Assembly: GCF_009764265.1 (NCBI RefSeq)
Contig: NZ_RWIR01000070.1
Location: 18,562-82,561, forward strand
Length of the DNA: 64,000 bases
DNA from: Pseudomonas sp. PB101
GTDB lineage: Bacteria > Pseudomonadota > Gammaproteobacteria > Pseudomonadales > Pseudomonadaceae
Reading direction: 5' to 3'
Positions 9,685 through 18,937 of the stretch are shown here, in pieces; the stretch's first letter is position 1; each line of letters starts with the position of its first letter. Position numbers and translations under genes: made by a program. The notes under the pieces were generated by a model. It was not told where the DNA came from. It did not search any database and was given only the letters and a program-made list of their open reading frames with translations.

Positions 9685-11355
9685 ATGACCGAGCCAGAAG
9701 ACCCCAGCCGCGAGCGCCTCAAGCACCACTTTGCCCAGCGGGTAATTCATCAGGCTCGTCAGATTCTTGAGATATGGCAGCGCCTGCAACGCAGCGAGTG
9801 GTCCACCGCCGACCTTTCGGAACTGAGCGAGGCCAATCTGCGCCTGCTGCGTTTCGCCGAGCGCTTCGAGCAACCGGAACACACGCAACTGGCGCGCCAC
9901 ATCGGCCTGTCCCTGGAGGCGGTGGACGCCAACCGCGGACGCCTGAGCAGCGGTCTGATCACCGACCTCAATCGCCTGATGCAGCGCCTGTCGCGCACCG
10001 GTTTGCGGCATGGCGACCAACTCGATCAGACCTTCCTGCCGCCGTTGCGCAAGCCCATCTATGTAATGCTGCAGGATCACGACCGTGCCGAGCGCCTGGC
10101 CAAGCAACTGGAGTTCTTCGGCCTCAGCGCCCAGTCCCTGGACAGCGTAGACGCGTTTCGCTCCTCGATGATCGAGCGCTTGCCGGCGGCGATTGTCATG
10201 GACGTGGATTTCAGTGGCGCCGGCGTCGGCCTGAAACTGGCCGCCGAAGCCCAGGAAGGCCTCGATCATCAGCTGCCGCTGTTGTTCTTCAGCCTGCACG
10301 AAACCGATACCCCGACCCGCCTGGCCGCCGTGCGCGCCGGTGGCCAGGAGTTCCTCACCGGCACCCTCGAAGCGTCGAGCCTGCTGGAGAAAATCGAGGT
10401 CCTGACCTGCGTCGCCCAGTACGAGCCTTATAAAGTGCTGATCATCGACGACTCTCGGGCCCAGGCCCTGCACACCGAACGCCTGCTCAACAGCGCCGGG
10501 ATCGTCACCCGCACGCTCATCGAGCCGATCCAGGCCATGGCCGAACTGGCGGATTTCCAGCCGGACCTGATCATCCTCGACATGTACATGCCGGCCTGCA
10601 CCGGTACGGAACTGGCCAAGGTGATCCGCCACAACGACCGCTACGTCAGCGTGCCGATCATCTACCTGTCGGCCGAAGACGACCTGGACAAACAGCTCGA
10701 CGCCATGAGCGAGGGCGGCGACGACTTCCTGACCAAGCCGATCAAGCCCCGGCACCTGATCACCACCGTGCGCAACCGCGCAGCCAGAGCGCGCAACCTC
10801 AAGGCGCGGATGGTCCGCGACAGCCTCACGGGCCTGTACAACCACACGCACATCCTGCAATTGCTCGAAGACTGCTCGTTCCGCGCCCGCCGCGAGGACA
10901 AGCCGCTGAGCTTTGCCATGCTCGACATCGACCATTTCAAGCGGGTCAACGACAGCCACGGCCACCCCATGGGCGACCGGGTGATCAAGAGCCTGGCGCT
11001 GTTTCTCAAGCAACGCCTGCGCAAAACCGACTTCATCGGGCGCTACGGTGGCGAAGAGTTTGCCATTGTCATGCCGGACACCGACCTCGAAGCAGCGCAC
11101 AACGTGCTCGATGAAATCAGGCAGCGCTTTGCCGAAATTCACTACCCCGCTCAACCCCAGGATTTGTGGTGCACCTTCAGTGCCGGGGTGGTCGAGCTGT
11201 GTGATGAGTCCGACAGCCTGTTGATGGCCAGTCAGGCCGATGAGGCGCTGTATCGCGCCAAACATGGTGGACGCAATCGCGTACAGGCCGCTCGTGCGTC
11301 AAAGCAAAGTGCCACTTTTTTATCGGAATCGACCGATACAGTCATAACCCTGTAA
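9685..11355 (+). CDS. gcbA: Diguanylate cyclase with two receiver domains (GcbA)
   Basis: 556 residues. It makes cyclic di-GMP; the family member in this genomic position controls early biofilm attachment and dispersion in P. fluorescens and P. aeruginosa (PA4843). Residues 1-115 form a helical, Hpt-like region without an obvious phospho-histidine. REC1 (about 123-245) is degenerate: LTGTL stands where the Lys-Pro switch should be. REC2 (about 250-370) is complete (LIIDDSR, LIILDMYMP, FLTKPI). The GGDEF domain starts at RDSLTGLYN (about 379), has GGEEF at 455-459 and an intact inhibitory site RxxD (RKTD) five residues before. I chose MTEPEDPSRERL at 9685 (AGGA upstream) over an earlier start at 9658. 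ctpL follows after 53 bases. Confidence 0.93.
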   Translation: MTEPEDPSRERLKHHFAQRVIHQARQILEIWQRLQRSEWSTADLSELSEANLRLLRFAERFEQPEHTQLARHIGLSLEAVDANRGRLSSGLITDLNRLMQRLSRTGLRHGDQLDQTFLPPLRKPIYVMLQDHDRAERLAKQLEFFGLSAQSLDSVDAFRSSMIERLPAAIVMDVDFSGAGVGLKLAAEAQEGLDHQLPLLFFSLHETDTPTRLAAVRAGGQEFLTGTLEASSLLEKIEVLTCVAQYEPYKVLIIDDSRAQALHTERLLNSAGIVTRTLIEPIQAMAELADFQPDLIILDMYMPACTGTELAKVIRHNDRYVSVPIIYLSAEDDLDKQLDAMSEGGDDFLTKPIKPRHLITTVRNRAARARNLKARMVRDSLTGLYNHTHILQLLEDCSFRARREDKPLSFAMLDIDHFKRVNDSHGHPMGDRVIKSLALFLKQRLRKTDFIGRYGGEEFAIVMPDTDLEAAHNVLDEIRQRFAEIHYPAQPQDLWCTFSAGVVELCDESDSLLMASQADEALYRAKHGGRNRVQAARASKQSATFLSESTDTVITL

Positions 11356-11408
11356 CAGAAACGCAATAACTTCAGGCACTTACCATTTCTGCCGTTGGTA
11401 GTCCGTAA

Positions 11409-13355
11409 ATGCGCCTGAAGCTGCTGACCAATCTCAATACCCTCCTTCTGGTGGCCGTGTGCGTGGCCCTCGGCGCTACGCTGTGGTGGTCGCAAAAAGC
11501 CCTTGAGCGTCCGTATCTATTAATGGAGCGCTACCTGGGCCTGTCGCAGCAGTTTCAGAATGAGGTCGCCCGCAGCGTCGAGGATTACCTTGGCAGCGGC
11601 GATGCCCTGCGCCTGAGCAGTGCCGCCCAAGGTATCGCCAGCCTGCAAAAACAACTCGACGAATTGCCACCCGCCCTGGCCGAGACAGTGCGCCCCAGCC
11701 TGTCGACCCTTGAAGAATTCAGCAAGGCCGACCTGCTGGCGGCCGGCAAACTGGCAGGCGATCCGCAGGCCCTGCTGCTGCAGGCCGAGCGCGAACTGGG
11801 GGCCAGTCTCGATCAGCTCAGCCAGTACGCCGGAGGCAATGCGGCCTACCTGACGCCGCTGCTCAGCGCCTCGCAACACTTGGGTAGATTGTCCCTGGCG
11901 CGGGACAAACTGGTCAGCAGCGGCCGCAGTGAACTGGCCGCCGATGTCGAACGTGAAGTAGCCAACATCCGCACCCAGGCTGAAAAACTGGACGCCCTGC
12001 CATTGCTGGGCGTGACCACCAGCAGCGAGTCGAATACCGACGATTTCGCCTCGATGATGGGCCTTGAGAACAAGGAAAAAACCGTCGCAGAAGATGCCGG
12101 CATCGGTCTCAAGCGCGAGCTCAACAGCCTGCTCAGCCGCTACCCGGCCGAGCTCTCGCGTACCCGCGATCAAATCCAGAAGCGTGCCGACCTCAGTAGC
12201 GCGACGCACTTGAAAATCGCCGAGGTTCAGCAAGCCATTGCCGGGCTGGAACCGGTGGTGCGCGCCCAGCACGGGCAGATCCAGGGTGAAGTGCGGCTGA
12301 TGCAAGGCGTGATGATCGGCTTGATTCTGTTGATCGCCCTGCTGATCGACACCTTGCAGCGCAAACTCGCCCGGACCCTGACCAACCTCGCCCCGGCCCT
12401 GTCGACCTGGGCCGAAGGCGACTTCAGCCGCGACATTCAACTGGGCAACACCAACCGCGAACTGCATGACATTGAAGCCTCGCTCAATCGCTTGCGCGCC
12501 TATCTGGTGGACCTGGTGGGGACCATTCGCCGCAACGCCGAACAAGTGGCCGGCAGTAGCCGCACCTTGGCCGACCTGAGCAACGACTTGCACAGCGGAG
12601 CCGAGCATCAGGCCGGCGACACGGCACTGATCCGCGATTCCCTCAGCGAACTGGAAGCGACCATTCAACAAGTCGCCGGGGATGCCAGCCAGGCCGCCGA
12701 CGCCAGCCGCCACGCGGGCCTGGCCGTGGAGCATGGGCAGAAAGTCATCGGCCTGAGCCTCACCGGCCTGCATGCGCTGGTGGATGAAGTGCAAGGCAAC
12801 GCACAAATGATCGAACACCTGGCCGAAGAGTCGGCGACCATCGGTGGCGTGTTGACGGTGATCCGCTCGATTGCCGACCAGACCAACCTGCTGGCCCTGA
12901 ACGCAGCCATCGAAGCGGCCCGGGCCGGGGAGATGGGCCGCGGCTTTGCCGTGGTGGCCGAAGAGGTGCGCTCACTGGCGCAGCGGACCGCCGGGGCCAC
13001 GGCAGAAATCCAGACACTGATCGCGGGGCTGCAAACCGCCGCGCGGCAATCGGTGGAAGGCATGCGCGCCCAGGTCGAACACGCCGAAGCCACGGCCAAC
13101 CAGGCCCAGGCCGCCGATGGTGCGCTGGATAAAATCGTCGGGGCGATCCAGACCATTTCCGACACGGCCGTGCGCATCGCCGATGTCACGGCCCAGCAGA
13201 GCGGCGCTGTCAGCGAGATTCGTGACCACAGTGAGCGGATTCACCAGTTGGGCGGGGATAACCTGCTGCGCATTGGCGAAGGCCGTGAGCAGGGAGAAAA
13301 TCTTCTGGTGCTGGGTGGTCGATTGCATACAGCCGTTCAGGCTTTTCGCGTCTGA
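11409..13355 (+). CDS. ctpL: Methyl-accepting chemotaxis protein, CtpL-like
   Basis: 648 residues. One membrane helix near the N-terminus (about 7-26), a large helical periplasmic sensor (about 28-295), a second helix (MIGLILLIALLIDTLQ, about 300-316), HAMP, then the cytoplasmic signalling domain. Its hairpin tip is at about 487-526 (QTNLLALNAAIEAARAGEMG then RGFAVVAEEVRSLAQRT). The position between gcbA and dsbD matches PA4844 (CtpL), known for inorganic phosphate sensing, reportedly through PstS, and for chlorinated-ethene responses. The ligand here is inferred from orthology only. Confidence 0.85.
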   Translation: MRLKLLTNLNTLLLVAVCVALGATLWWSQKALERPYLLMERYLGLSQQFQNEVARSVEDYLGSGDALRLSSAAQGIASLQKQLDELPPALAETVRPSLSTLEEFSKADLLAAGKLAGDPQALLLQAERELGASLDQLSQYAGGNAAYLTPLLSASQHLGRLSLARDKLVSSGRSELAADVEREVANIRTQAEKLDALPLLGVTTSSESNTDDFASMMGLENKEKTVAEDAGIGLKRELNSLLSRYPAELSRTRDQIQKRADLSSATHLKIAEVQQAIAGLEPVVRAQHGQIQGEVRLMQGVMIGLILLIALLIDTLQRKLARTLTNLAPALSTWAEGDFSRDIQLGNTNRELHDIEASLNRLRAYLVDLVGTIRRNAEQVAGSSRTLADLSNDLHSGAEHQAGDTALIRDSLSELEATIQQVAGDASQAADASRHAGLAVEHGQKVIGLSLTGLHALVDEVQGNAQMIEHLAEESATIGGVLTVIRSIADQTNLLALNAAIEAARAGEMGRGFAVVAEEVRSLAQRTAGATAEIQTLIAGLQTAARQSVEGMRAQVEHAEATANQAQAADGALDKIVGAIQTISDTAVRIADVTAQQSGAVSEIRDHSERIHQLGGDNLLRIGEGREQGENLLVLGGRLHTAVQAFRV

Positions 13356-13363
13356 CAGATAGC

Positions 13364-13459
13364 TATCGCGGGCAAGCCCGCTCCCACAGGGTTCTCGGTA
13401 GTACACAATGTTCGTGCTCACTGAAGATCACTGTGGGAGCGGGCTTGCCCGCGATGGCG
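13364..13459. repeat. REPIN (GCGGGC type)
   Basis: Two inverted units (ATCGCGGGCAAGCCCGCTCC left, GTGGGAGCGGGCTTGCCCGC right) with about 45 bases between. It begins 8 bases after the ctpL stop. Confidence 0.93.
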
Positions 13460-13544
13460 TCAGTGCACTCACCACACATCCTTGGCTCTGCACACCGAAC
13501 GACTGTCCGCTATCATCCCCCCAATTCCGATACGCGAGATCGTC

Positions 13545-15290
13545 ATGCGCCGTTTGCTCTGCCTGCTGTTTCTAGTGTTCGCCCTGCCGGCCAGCGCCAC
13601 TGGCTTGCTGGAGGATCGCCCCAGTTCGACCCTGGGCTCGATCAACAACAGCGCCGACTTCCTGCCCGTGCGTGAAGCCTTCCAGTTGAGCCTGGTAGAG
13701 AGCACACCGCAATCGATCAAACTGCGTTTCGTCGCCACCGAAGGTTATTACCTCTACCGTCACCGTTTTCAGTTCCGCGCCGATCCGGCCGAAGTCGTTC
13801 TCGGCGCGGCAAAACTGCCCGATGGCCAGAAAAAGCACGATGAATACTTCGGCGACGTCGAGGTCTATCACGGCATTCTCGACGTCGAGTTGCCGCGCAC
13901 CGACCAACGCGCCTTCACCCTGGCCGTGACCTATCAGGGATGCGCCGACAAAGGCCTGTGTTATCCGCCGGAAACCGAGCGTTTGAGCATCGACGGCAGT
14001 GGTGCCGCGACAACGGCTTACTCATGGAGCTGGCGCGAACTGGCGTTGTTTTTCCTCGCCGGCCTGGGCCTGACCTTCACGCCCTGCGTGCTGCCCATGC
14101 TGCCGATCCTGTCCGGTGTAGTGCTGCGCGGCCAGGTCGGTGGCTGGCGCGGCTTCAATCTGTCACTGGCCTATGTGCTGCCGATGGCCGCGTGTTTTGC
14201 CCTGCTCGGCGCGTTGATGGGCCTGTTCGGTGCCCAGCTCAATCTGCAGGCGCGATTGCAGTCGGCCTGGGTGCTGGTGCCTTTCGCGATGTTTTTTGCG
14301 CTGTTCGCGCTGGCGATGTTCGGCGTCTTCGAACTGAAACTGCCACATGCCATCAGCAGTCGCCTGGACCGCATCGCCGGTCGCACCGAAGGCGGTTCGC
14401 TGTGGGGCGCCGCGGTGCTCGGCGTGGTCTCCAGTTTGCTGGTTTCACCCTGTGTTTCGGCGCCGTTGGCCGGTGCGTTGCTGTACATCAGCGCCAGTGG
14501 CGATGCGCTGGGCGGCGGTCTGAAGCTGTTCATGCTCGGCCTCGGCATGGGTGCGCCGCTGTTGCTGGTGGCCACCGGCGGTGCTGCCTGGCTGCCGAAA
14601 AGCGGTCCATGGCTGGTCTACGTGAAAAACGCGATTGGTGTGTTGTTGCTCGGACTGGCGATCGCCCTGCTCAGCCGTGTCTTGCCCGGCCAGGTCACCT
14701 TGCTGTTGATCGGGCTGCTGGCCGGTGGCGCAGGCTTGTTCATGGGTGCGCTGGAGTTCGTCTACAAGCCGCCGCGCAAGCGCCTCGGGCAGTTGCTCGG
14801 AATATTCCTGGTGTTTTACGCCCTGGCCTGCTGGTACGGCGCGTTCAGCGGCCAGACCGATCCGTTCAATCCCATTGGCCAGCCGCGCGTCGTCGAAAGC
14901 AACCAGCCTGTACAAGGCATCGGTGCCTGGCAAACCGTCAGCACTTCCGCCGATCTCGACCGCGTACTCGCCGAGGCCCGGTCGTCCGGCACTCCGCTGC
15001 TGCTCGACTGGTACGCCGACTGGTGCATCAGCTGCAAAGTCATCGAGCATGAGGTGCTGAAGGACCCGATCGTCGTCGAACGCCTGAAGGGCTACCGGCT
15101 GATCCGCGTCGACATCACCGCCAATAATGCCGAGCAACGCACCTTGCTCGACCGTTATCAGTTGTTCGGTCCACCGGCCTTGATGTTTTTCGGCAAGGAC
15201 GGCGTCGAACGCGCCGATGTGCGGGTGATTGGCGAGATCAACGCCAAAGACTTCGCCGAACGTGTTACCCGGGCGAATGACCACATTTAA
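13545..15290 (+). CDS. dsbD: Thiol:disulfide interchange protein DsbD
   Basis: 581 residues. DsbD carries electrons from cytoplasmic thioredoxin to periplasmic DsbC/DsbE-type proteins. A signal peptide (MRRLLCLLFLVFALPASA) precedes the DsbD-alpha immunoglobulin-like domain with redox C133/C139 (CADKGLCYPP). The membrane domain has about eight helices with the paired cysteines of FTPCVLPMLPILSG and SPCVSAPLAGAL, and the C-terminal thioredoxin domain has WCISC at 493-497. All six functional cysteines are present. The ATG at 13545 was preferred because an upstream in-frame start would bury the signal peptide. Confidence 0.95.
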   Translation: MRRLLCLLFLVFALPASATGLLEDRPSSTLGSINNSADFLPVREAFQLSLVESTPQSIKLRFVATEGYYLYRHRFQFRADPAEVVLGAAKLPDGQKKHDEYFGDVEVYHGILDVELPRTDQRAFTLAVTYQGCADKGLCYPPETERLSIDGSGAATTAYSWSWRELALFFLAGLGLTFTPCVLPMLPILSGVVLRGQVGGWRGFNLSLAYVLPMAACFALLGALMGLFGAQLNLQARLQSAWVLVPFAMFFALFALAMFGVFELKLPHAISSRLDRIAGRTEGGSLWGAAVLGVVSSLLVSPCVSAPLAGALLYISASGDALGGGLKLFMLGLGMGAPLLLVATGGAAWLPKSGPWLVYVKNAIGVLLLGLAIALLSRVLPGQVTLLLIGLLAGGAGLFMGALEFVYKPPRKRLGQLLGIFLVFYALACWYGAFSGQTDPFNPIGQPRVVESNQPVQGIGAWQTVSTSADLDRVLAEARSSGTPLLLDWYADWCISCKVIEHEVLKDPIVVERLKGYRLIRVDITANNAEQRTLLDRYQLFGPPALMFFGKDGVERADVRVIGEINAKDFAERVTRANDHI

Positions 15291-15422
15291 TCAAGCAGTC
15301 ATATATTTTGCGCAAACATCGGTCATCGTGCTGGCTATTGCAGAGAACTGGACAGTCACAAAGGCTTTGCGGCATAGTCGCCGGGTTCTGACAACTGCAC
15401 ACAGATAACAAAGGAACCGCCG

Positions 15423-15878
15423 ATGGCGACGCTACTCGTTCTGCATGGCCCCAACCTGAACTTGCTCGGCACCCGTGAACCGGGCACCTATGGCGCCACG
15501 ACGCTGGCGCAGATCAACCAGGACCTGGAACGCCGCGCCCGTGAAGCCGGTCACCATTTGCTGTACCTGCAGAGCAACGCCGAGTACGAATTGATCGACC
15601 GCATCCACGCCGCGCGCGGCGAAGGCGTCGATTTCATTCTGATCAATCCAGCAGCTTTTACACATACAAGTGTCGCATTACGTGACGCGCTGCTGGCGGT
15701 GAGCATCCCATTCATCGAAGTGCATTTGTCTAACGTGCACAAACGCGAACCTTTCCGCCATCACTCTTACTTCTCCGACGTAGCGGTGGGAGTGATCTGC
15801 GGCCTTGGCGCCAGCGGTTATCGACTGGCCCTGGAGGCCGCCCTGGAACAGCTTGAACAACAAGTTAACCGCCCCTGA
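15423..15878 (+). CDS. aroQ: 3-dehydroquinate dehydratase, type II
   Basis: 151 residues, usual for the dodecameric type II enzyme, which dehydrates 3-dehydroquinate to 3-dehydroshikimate in the shikimate pathway. Signatures are LHGPNLNLLGTREPGTYG (catalytic Tyr24 with the flexible loop Arg18), NPAAFTHTSVALRDAL and EVHLSNVHKREPFRHHSY with the catalytic His. It has an AAAGGAAC ribosome site and leads the aroQ-accB-accC unit; accB begins 24 bases later. Confidence 0.97.
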   Translation: MATLLVLHGPNLNLLGTREPGTYGATTLAQINQDLERRAREAGHHLLYLQSNAEYELIDRIHAARGEGVDFILINPAAFTHTSVALRDALLAVSIPFIEVHLSNVHKREPFRHHSYFSDVAVGVICGLGASGYRLALEAALEQLEQQVNRP

Positions 15879-15902
15879 CCGACCCTTGGGAGTTGATGAT
15901 TC

Positions 15903-16361
15903 ATGGATATCCGTAAAGTTAAGAAACTGATCGAATTGCTGGAAGAGTCCGGCATCGACGAGCTCGAGATCAAGGAAGGCGAAGAGTCCGTACGCATCAG
16001 CCGTCATAGCAAGACCCCGGCTCAGCAGTACTACGCGCCGGCTCCGATGCCTGCTCCGGTTGCCGCGCCTGCCGCCGCTCCGGCTGCCGCTGCCGCACCT
16101 GTTGCCGCGGCCGCTCCGGCACTGAACGGCACCGTTGCCCGTTCGCCGATGGTTGGTACGTTCTATCGCAAGTCTTCGCCAACCTCGCCGTCCTTCGTTG
16201 AAGTCGGCCAGACCGTGAAGAAAGGCGACACCCTGTGCATCGTTGAAGCCATGAAGATGATGAACCACATCGAAGCTGAAACCAGCGGTGTGATCGAATC
16301 CATCCTCGTCGAAGACGGCCAGCCGGTTGAGTACGACCAACCGCTGTTCACCATCGTTTGA
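15903..16361 (+). CDS. accB: Biotin carboxyl carrier protein of acetyl-CoA carboxylase
   Basis: 152 residues. The N-terminal helical segment (MDIRKVKKLIELLEESGIDELEI) binds biotin carboxylase. A flexible Ala/Pro-rich linker covers about 38-75. The biotinyl domain carries the biotin-accepting K118 in EAMKMMN and the typical thumb. It ends 17 bases before accC, the standard accBC pair for the first step of fatty-acid synthesis. Confidence 0.97.
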   Translation: MDIRKVKKLIELLEESGIDELEIKEGEESVRISRHSKTPAQQYYAPAPMPAPVAAPAAAPAAAAAPVAAAAPALNGTVARSPMVGTFYRKSSPTSPSFVEVGQTVKKGDTLCIVEAMKMMNHIEAETSGVIESILVEDGQPVEYDQPLFTIV

Positions 16362-16378
16362 ACCGCGGAGAGCCTTTG

Positions 16379-17737
16379 ATGACTGCGAAGTTGGAAAAAG
16401 TTCTGATCGCCAACCGCGGTGAGATCGCCCTGCGGATCCTGCGCGCCTGCAAAGAAATGGGCATCAAGACCGTCGCCGTTTACTCCAAGGCTGACAAGGA
16501 ACTGATGCACCTGGGCCTGGCAGACGAATCCGTCTGCATCGGTCCGGCATCGGCCGCCCACTCCTACCTGCACATTCCGGCAATCATTGCCGCGGCCGAA
16601 GTGACTGGCGCCACCGCCATTCACCCTGGCTACGGCTTCCTTGCGGAAAACGCCGACTTCGCCGAACAGGTCGAGAACTCCGGCTTCGCGTTCATTGGCC
16701 CGAAAGCCGACACCATTCGCCTGATGGGCGACAAGGTATCGGCCAAGCACGCCATGATCGCCGCCGGCGTACCGACCGTTCCGGGCTCTGACGGCCCGCT
16801 GCCGGAAGACGAAGAAACCGCTCTGCGCATTGGTCGCGAAGTCGGTTACCCGGTGATCATCAAGGCCGCTGGCGGCGGCGGTGGTCGCGGCATGCGCGTT
16901 GTGCATAAAGAAGAAGACCTGATCTCCTTCGCCAAACTGACCCGCACCGAAGCTGGCGCGGCGTTCGGCAACCCGATGGTCTATCTGGAAAAATTCCTGA
17001 CCAACCCACGTCACGTGGAAGTCCAGGTACTTTCCGATGGCCAGGGCCAGGCTATCCATCTGGGCGACCGCGACTGCTCGCTGCAACGCCGTCACCAGAA
17101 GGTTCTCGAAGAAGCGCCCGCACCGGGCATCGACGAACAGGCCCGCGAGGAAGTTCTGGCTCGTTGCGTCAAGGCGTGCATCGACATCGGTTACCGTGGC
17201 GCGGGCACTTTCGAGTTCCTGTACGAAAACGGTCGTTTCTACTTCATCGAGATGAACACTCGTGTCCAGGTAGAGCACCCGGTTTCGGAAATGGTCACCG
17301 GTATCGACATCGTCAAGGAGATGCTCAGCATCGCCGCCGGCAACAAGCTGTCGTTCACCCAGGATGACGTGGTCATCCGCGGTCACGCGCTGGAATGCCG
17401 GATCAACGCCGAAGACCCGAAAACCTTCATGCCGAGCCCGGGCACGGTCAAGCATTTCCACGCCCCAGGCGGCAACGGCGTTCGCGTCGATTCGCACCTG
17501 TACAGTGGTTATGCCGTTCCGCCGAACTACGACTCGTTGATCGGCAAGCTGATCACTTACGGGGCAACCCGTGACGAAGCCATGGCGCGCATGCGCAATG
17601 CGCTGGACGAGATCGTTGTCGACGGGATCAAGACCAACATCCCGCTGCACCGCGACCTGACCCGCGATGAAGGCTTCTGCAAAGGGGGCGTGAACATTCA
17701 CTACCTCGAGCACAAGCTGGCTGGCGAGAAGCACTAA
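16379..17737 (+). CDS. accC: Biotin carboxylase subunit of acetyl-CoA carboxylase
   Basis: 452 residues. It carboxylates biotin on AccB using ATP and bicarbonate. It has the ATP-grasp architecture: N-terminal KVLIANRGEIALRILRAC, the glycine-rich lid loop KAAGGGGGRGMRVV, catalytic Glu/Asn in FIEMNTRVQVEHPVSEMVTG, and the C-terminal cap. The ATG at 16379 has GGAGAG upstream and gives the family length; an in-frame start at 16358 would overlap accB. A strong terminator follows. Confidence 0.97.
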   Translation: MTAKLEKVLIANRGEIALRILRACKEMGIKTVAVYSKADKELMHLGLADESVCIGPASAAHSYLHIPAIIAAAEVTGATAIHPGYGFLAENADFAEQVENSGFAFIGPKADTIRLMGDKVSAKHAMIAAGVPTVPGSDGPLPEDEETALRIGREVGYPVIIKAAGGGGGRGMRVVHKEEDLISFAKLTRTEAGAAFGNPMVYLEKFLTNPRHVEVQVLSDGQGQAIHLGDRDCSLQRRHQKVLEEAPAPGIDEQAREEVLARCVKACIDIGYRGAGTFEFLYENGRFYFIEMNTRVQVEHPVSEMVTGIDIVKEMLSIAAGNKLSFTQDDVVIRGHALECRINAEDPKTFMPSPGTVKHFHAPGGNGVRVDSHLYSGYAVPPNYDSLIGKLITYGATRDEAMARMRNALDEIVVDGIKTNIPLHRDLTRDEGFCKGGVNIHYLEHKLAGEKH

Positions 17738-17750
17738 GCTTCGACCCGAT

Positions 17751-17783
17751 CAACAAGGCCGCCTTCGGGCGGCTTTGTTGTTT
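17751..17783 (+). terminator. Rho-independent terminator of aroQ-accBC
   Basis: A 13-bp stem with one G-T pair (CAACAAGGCCGCC paired to GGCGGCTTTGTTG) closed by a UUCG tetraloop and followed by TTT. It begins 13 bases after the accC stop. Confidence 0.9.
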
Positions 17784-17803
17784 CTGAAGGTTTCAAAAAT
17801 CCC

Positions 17804-17898
17804 CCTGTGGGAGCGAGCTTGCTCGCGAAGAGGCCACTACATTCAACCTAGATGTCGACTGACACACCGTCTTCGCGAGCAGGCTCGCTCCCACAGGA
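17804..17898. repeat. REPIN (GCGAGC type)
   Basis: TGTGGGAGCGAGCTTGCTCG at the left and its inverted partner (TTCGCGAGCAGGCTCGCTCC) at the right, about 50 bases apart, between the accC terminator and the prmA promoter region. Confidence 0.93.
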
Positions 17899-17971
17899 TT
17901 GCGAACGGCTCAAGACAAGCACCAGCCCCAAGCTCATCCCACTCCCACAAAACCCCCGCTCTCGCGTAAAC

Positions 17972-17999
17972 TTGCGCGCTTCTCGCAGCCCGCTAGGCT
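17972..17999 (+). promoter_or_regulatory. Candidate sigma-70 promoter of prmA
   Basis: TTGCGC (17972-17977) and TAGGCT (17994-17999) with a 16-base spacer, 30 bases upstream of the prmA start. Matches to consensus are partial; no other pair in the gap looks better. Confidence 0.35.
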
Positions 18000-18028
18000 G
18001 CTATCAACATTTTTCAAAGGTGCCTGCC

Positions 18029-18907
18029 ATGCCTTGGCTGCAAGTACGTCTCGCCATCAGCCCGGAACAAGCCGAAACCTATGAAGACGCTTTCCTTGAA
18101 GTGGGCGCCGTGTCGGTGACCTTCATGGACGCCGAAGATCAGCCGATCTTCGAGCCGGAACTCAACACCACCCCGCTGTGGTCGCACACGCACCTGCTGG
18201 CCCTGTTCGAGGGGGGCACCGAGCCCGGCCCGGTACTGGCCCACCTGGAACTGCTGACCGGCAGCCCGCTGCCTGAACACCACAGCGAAGTGATCGAAGA
18301 CCAGGACTGGGAACGCAGCTGGATGGACGGTTTCCAGCCCATGCAATTCGGCCAGCGCCTGTGGATCGTGCCGAGCTGGCACGCCGCACCGCAACCTGAC
18401 GCGGTGAACCTGCTGCTGGACCCGGGCCTGGCATTCGGCACAGGCACCCACCCGACCACCGCACTGTGCCTGGAATGGCTCGACGGTCAGGACCTGAAGG
18501 GCTGCAACGTGCTGGACTTCGGCTGCGGCTCGGGGATCCTGGCGATTGCCGCACTGTTGCTCGGCGCCAAGGAAGCCGTGGGCACCGACATCGACGTGCA
18601 GGCGCTGGAAGCCTCCCGCGACAACGCCGGGCGCAACAACATTGCCGAACACCTGTTCCCGCTGTACCTGCCCGAAGACTTGCCGCAAGTGCAGGCCGAC
18701 GTGCTGGTGGCCAACATTCTCGCCGGCCCGCTGGTCTCGCTGGCGCCGCAGTTGTCCGGCCTGGTCAAGTCGGGCGGTCGCCTGGCGCTGTCGGGCATCC
18801 TCGCCGAACAGGGTGATGACGTCGCTGCCGCCTACGCCAAGGACTTCGATCTGGACCCGATCGCCAATCGCGATGGCTGGGTGCGCATCACTGGCCGTCG
18901 GCGCTAG
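18029..18907 (+). CDS. prmA: Ribosomal protein L11 methyltransferase
   Basis: 292 residues, the family length. It trimethylates several amino groups of ribosomal protein L11. The N-terminal substrate-recognition domain (MPWLQVRLAISPEQAETYED) is joined to a Rossmann SAM domain: GLAFGTGTHPTTALCLEWLD, VLDFGCGSGILAIAALLLGA, then the NPPY-like VANILAGPLV. The ATG at 18029 (AAAGG nine bases upstream) is the conserved start; the longer open frame reaches back into a REPIN. A DUF3426 gene follows after 30 bases. Confidence 0.96.
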   Translation: MPWLQVRLAISPEQAETYEDAFLEVGAVSVTFMDAEDQPIFEPELNTTPLWSHTHLLALFEGGTEPGPVLAHLELLTGSPLPEHHSEVIEDQDWERSWMDGFQPMQFGQRLWIVPSWHAAPQPDAVNLLLDPGLAFGTGTHPTTALCLEWLDGQDLKGCNVLDFGCGSGILAIAALLLGAKEAVGTDIDVQALEASRDNAGRNNIAEHLFPLYLPEDLPQVQADVLVANILAGPLVSLAPQLSGLVKSGGRLALSGILAEQGDDVAAAYAKDFDLDPIANRDGWVRITGRRR

Positions 18908-18937
18908 AATGAGCATCTGCATAATCCGGATCGCCGC

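Noticed and set aside
17852..18028. N-terminal extension of PrmA
   Set aside because: It is translated REP sequence and spacer; the conserved PrmA start is at 18029.
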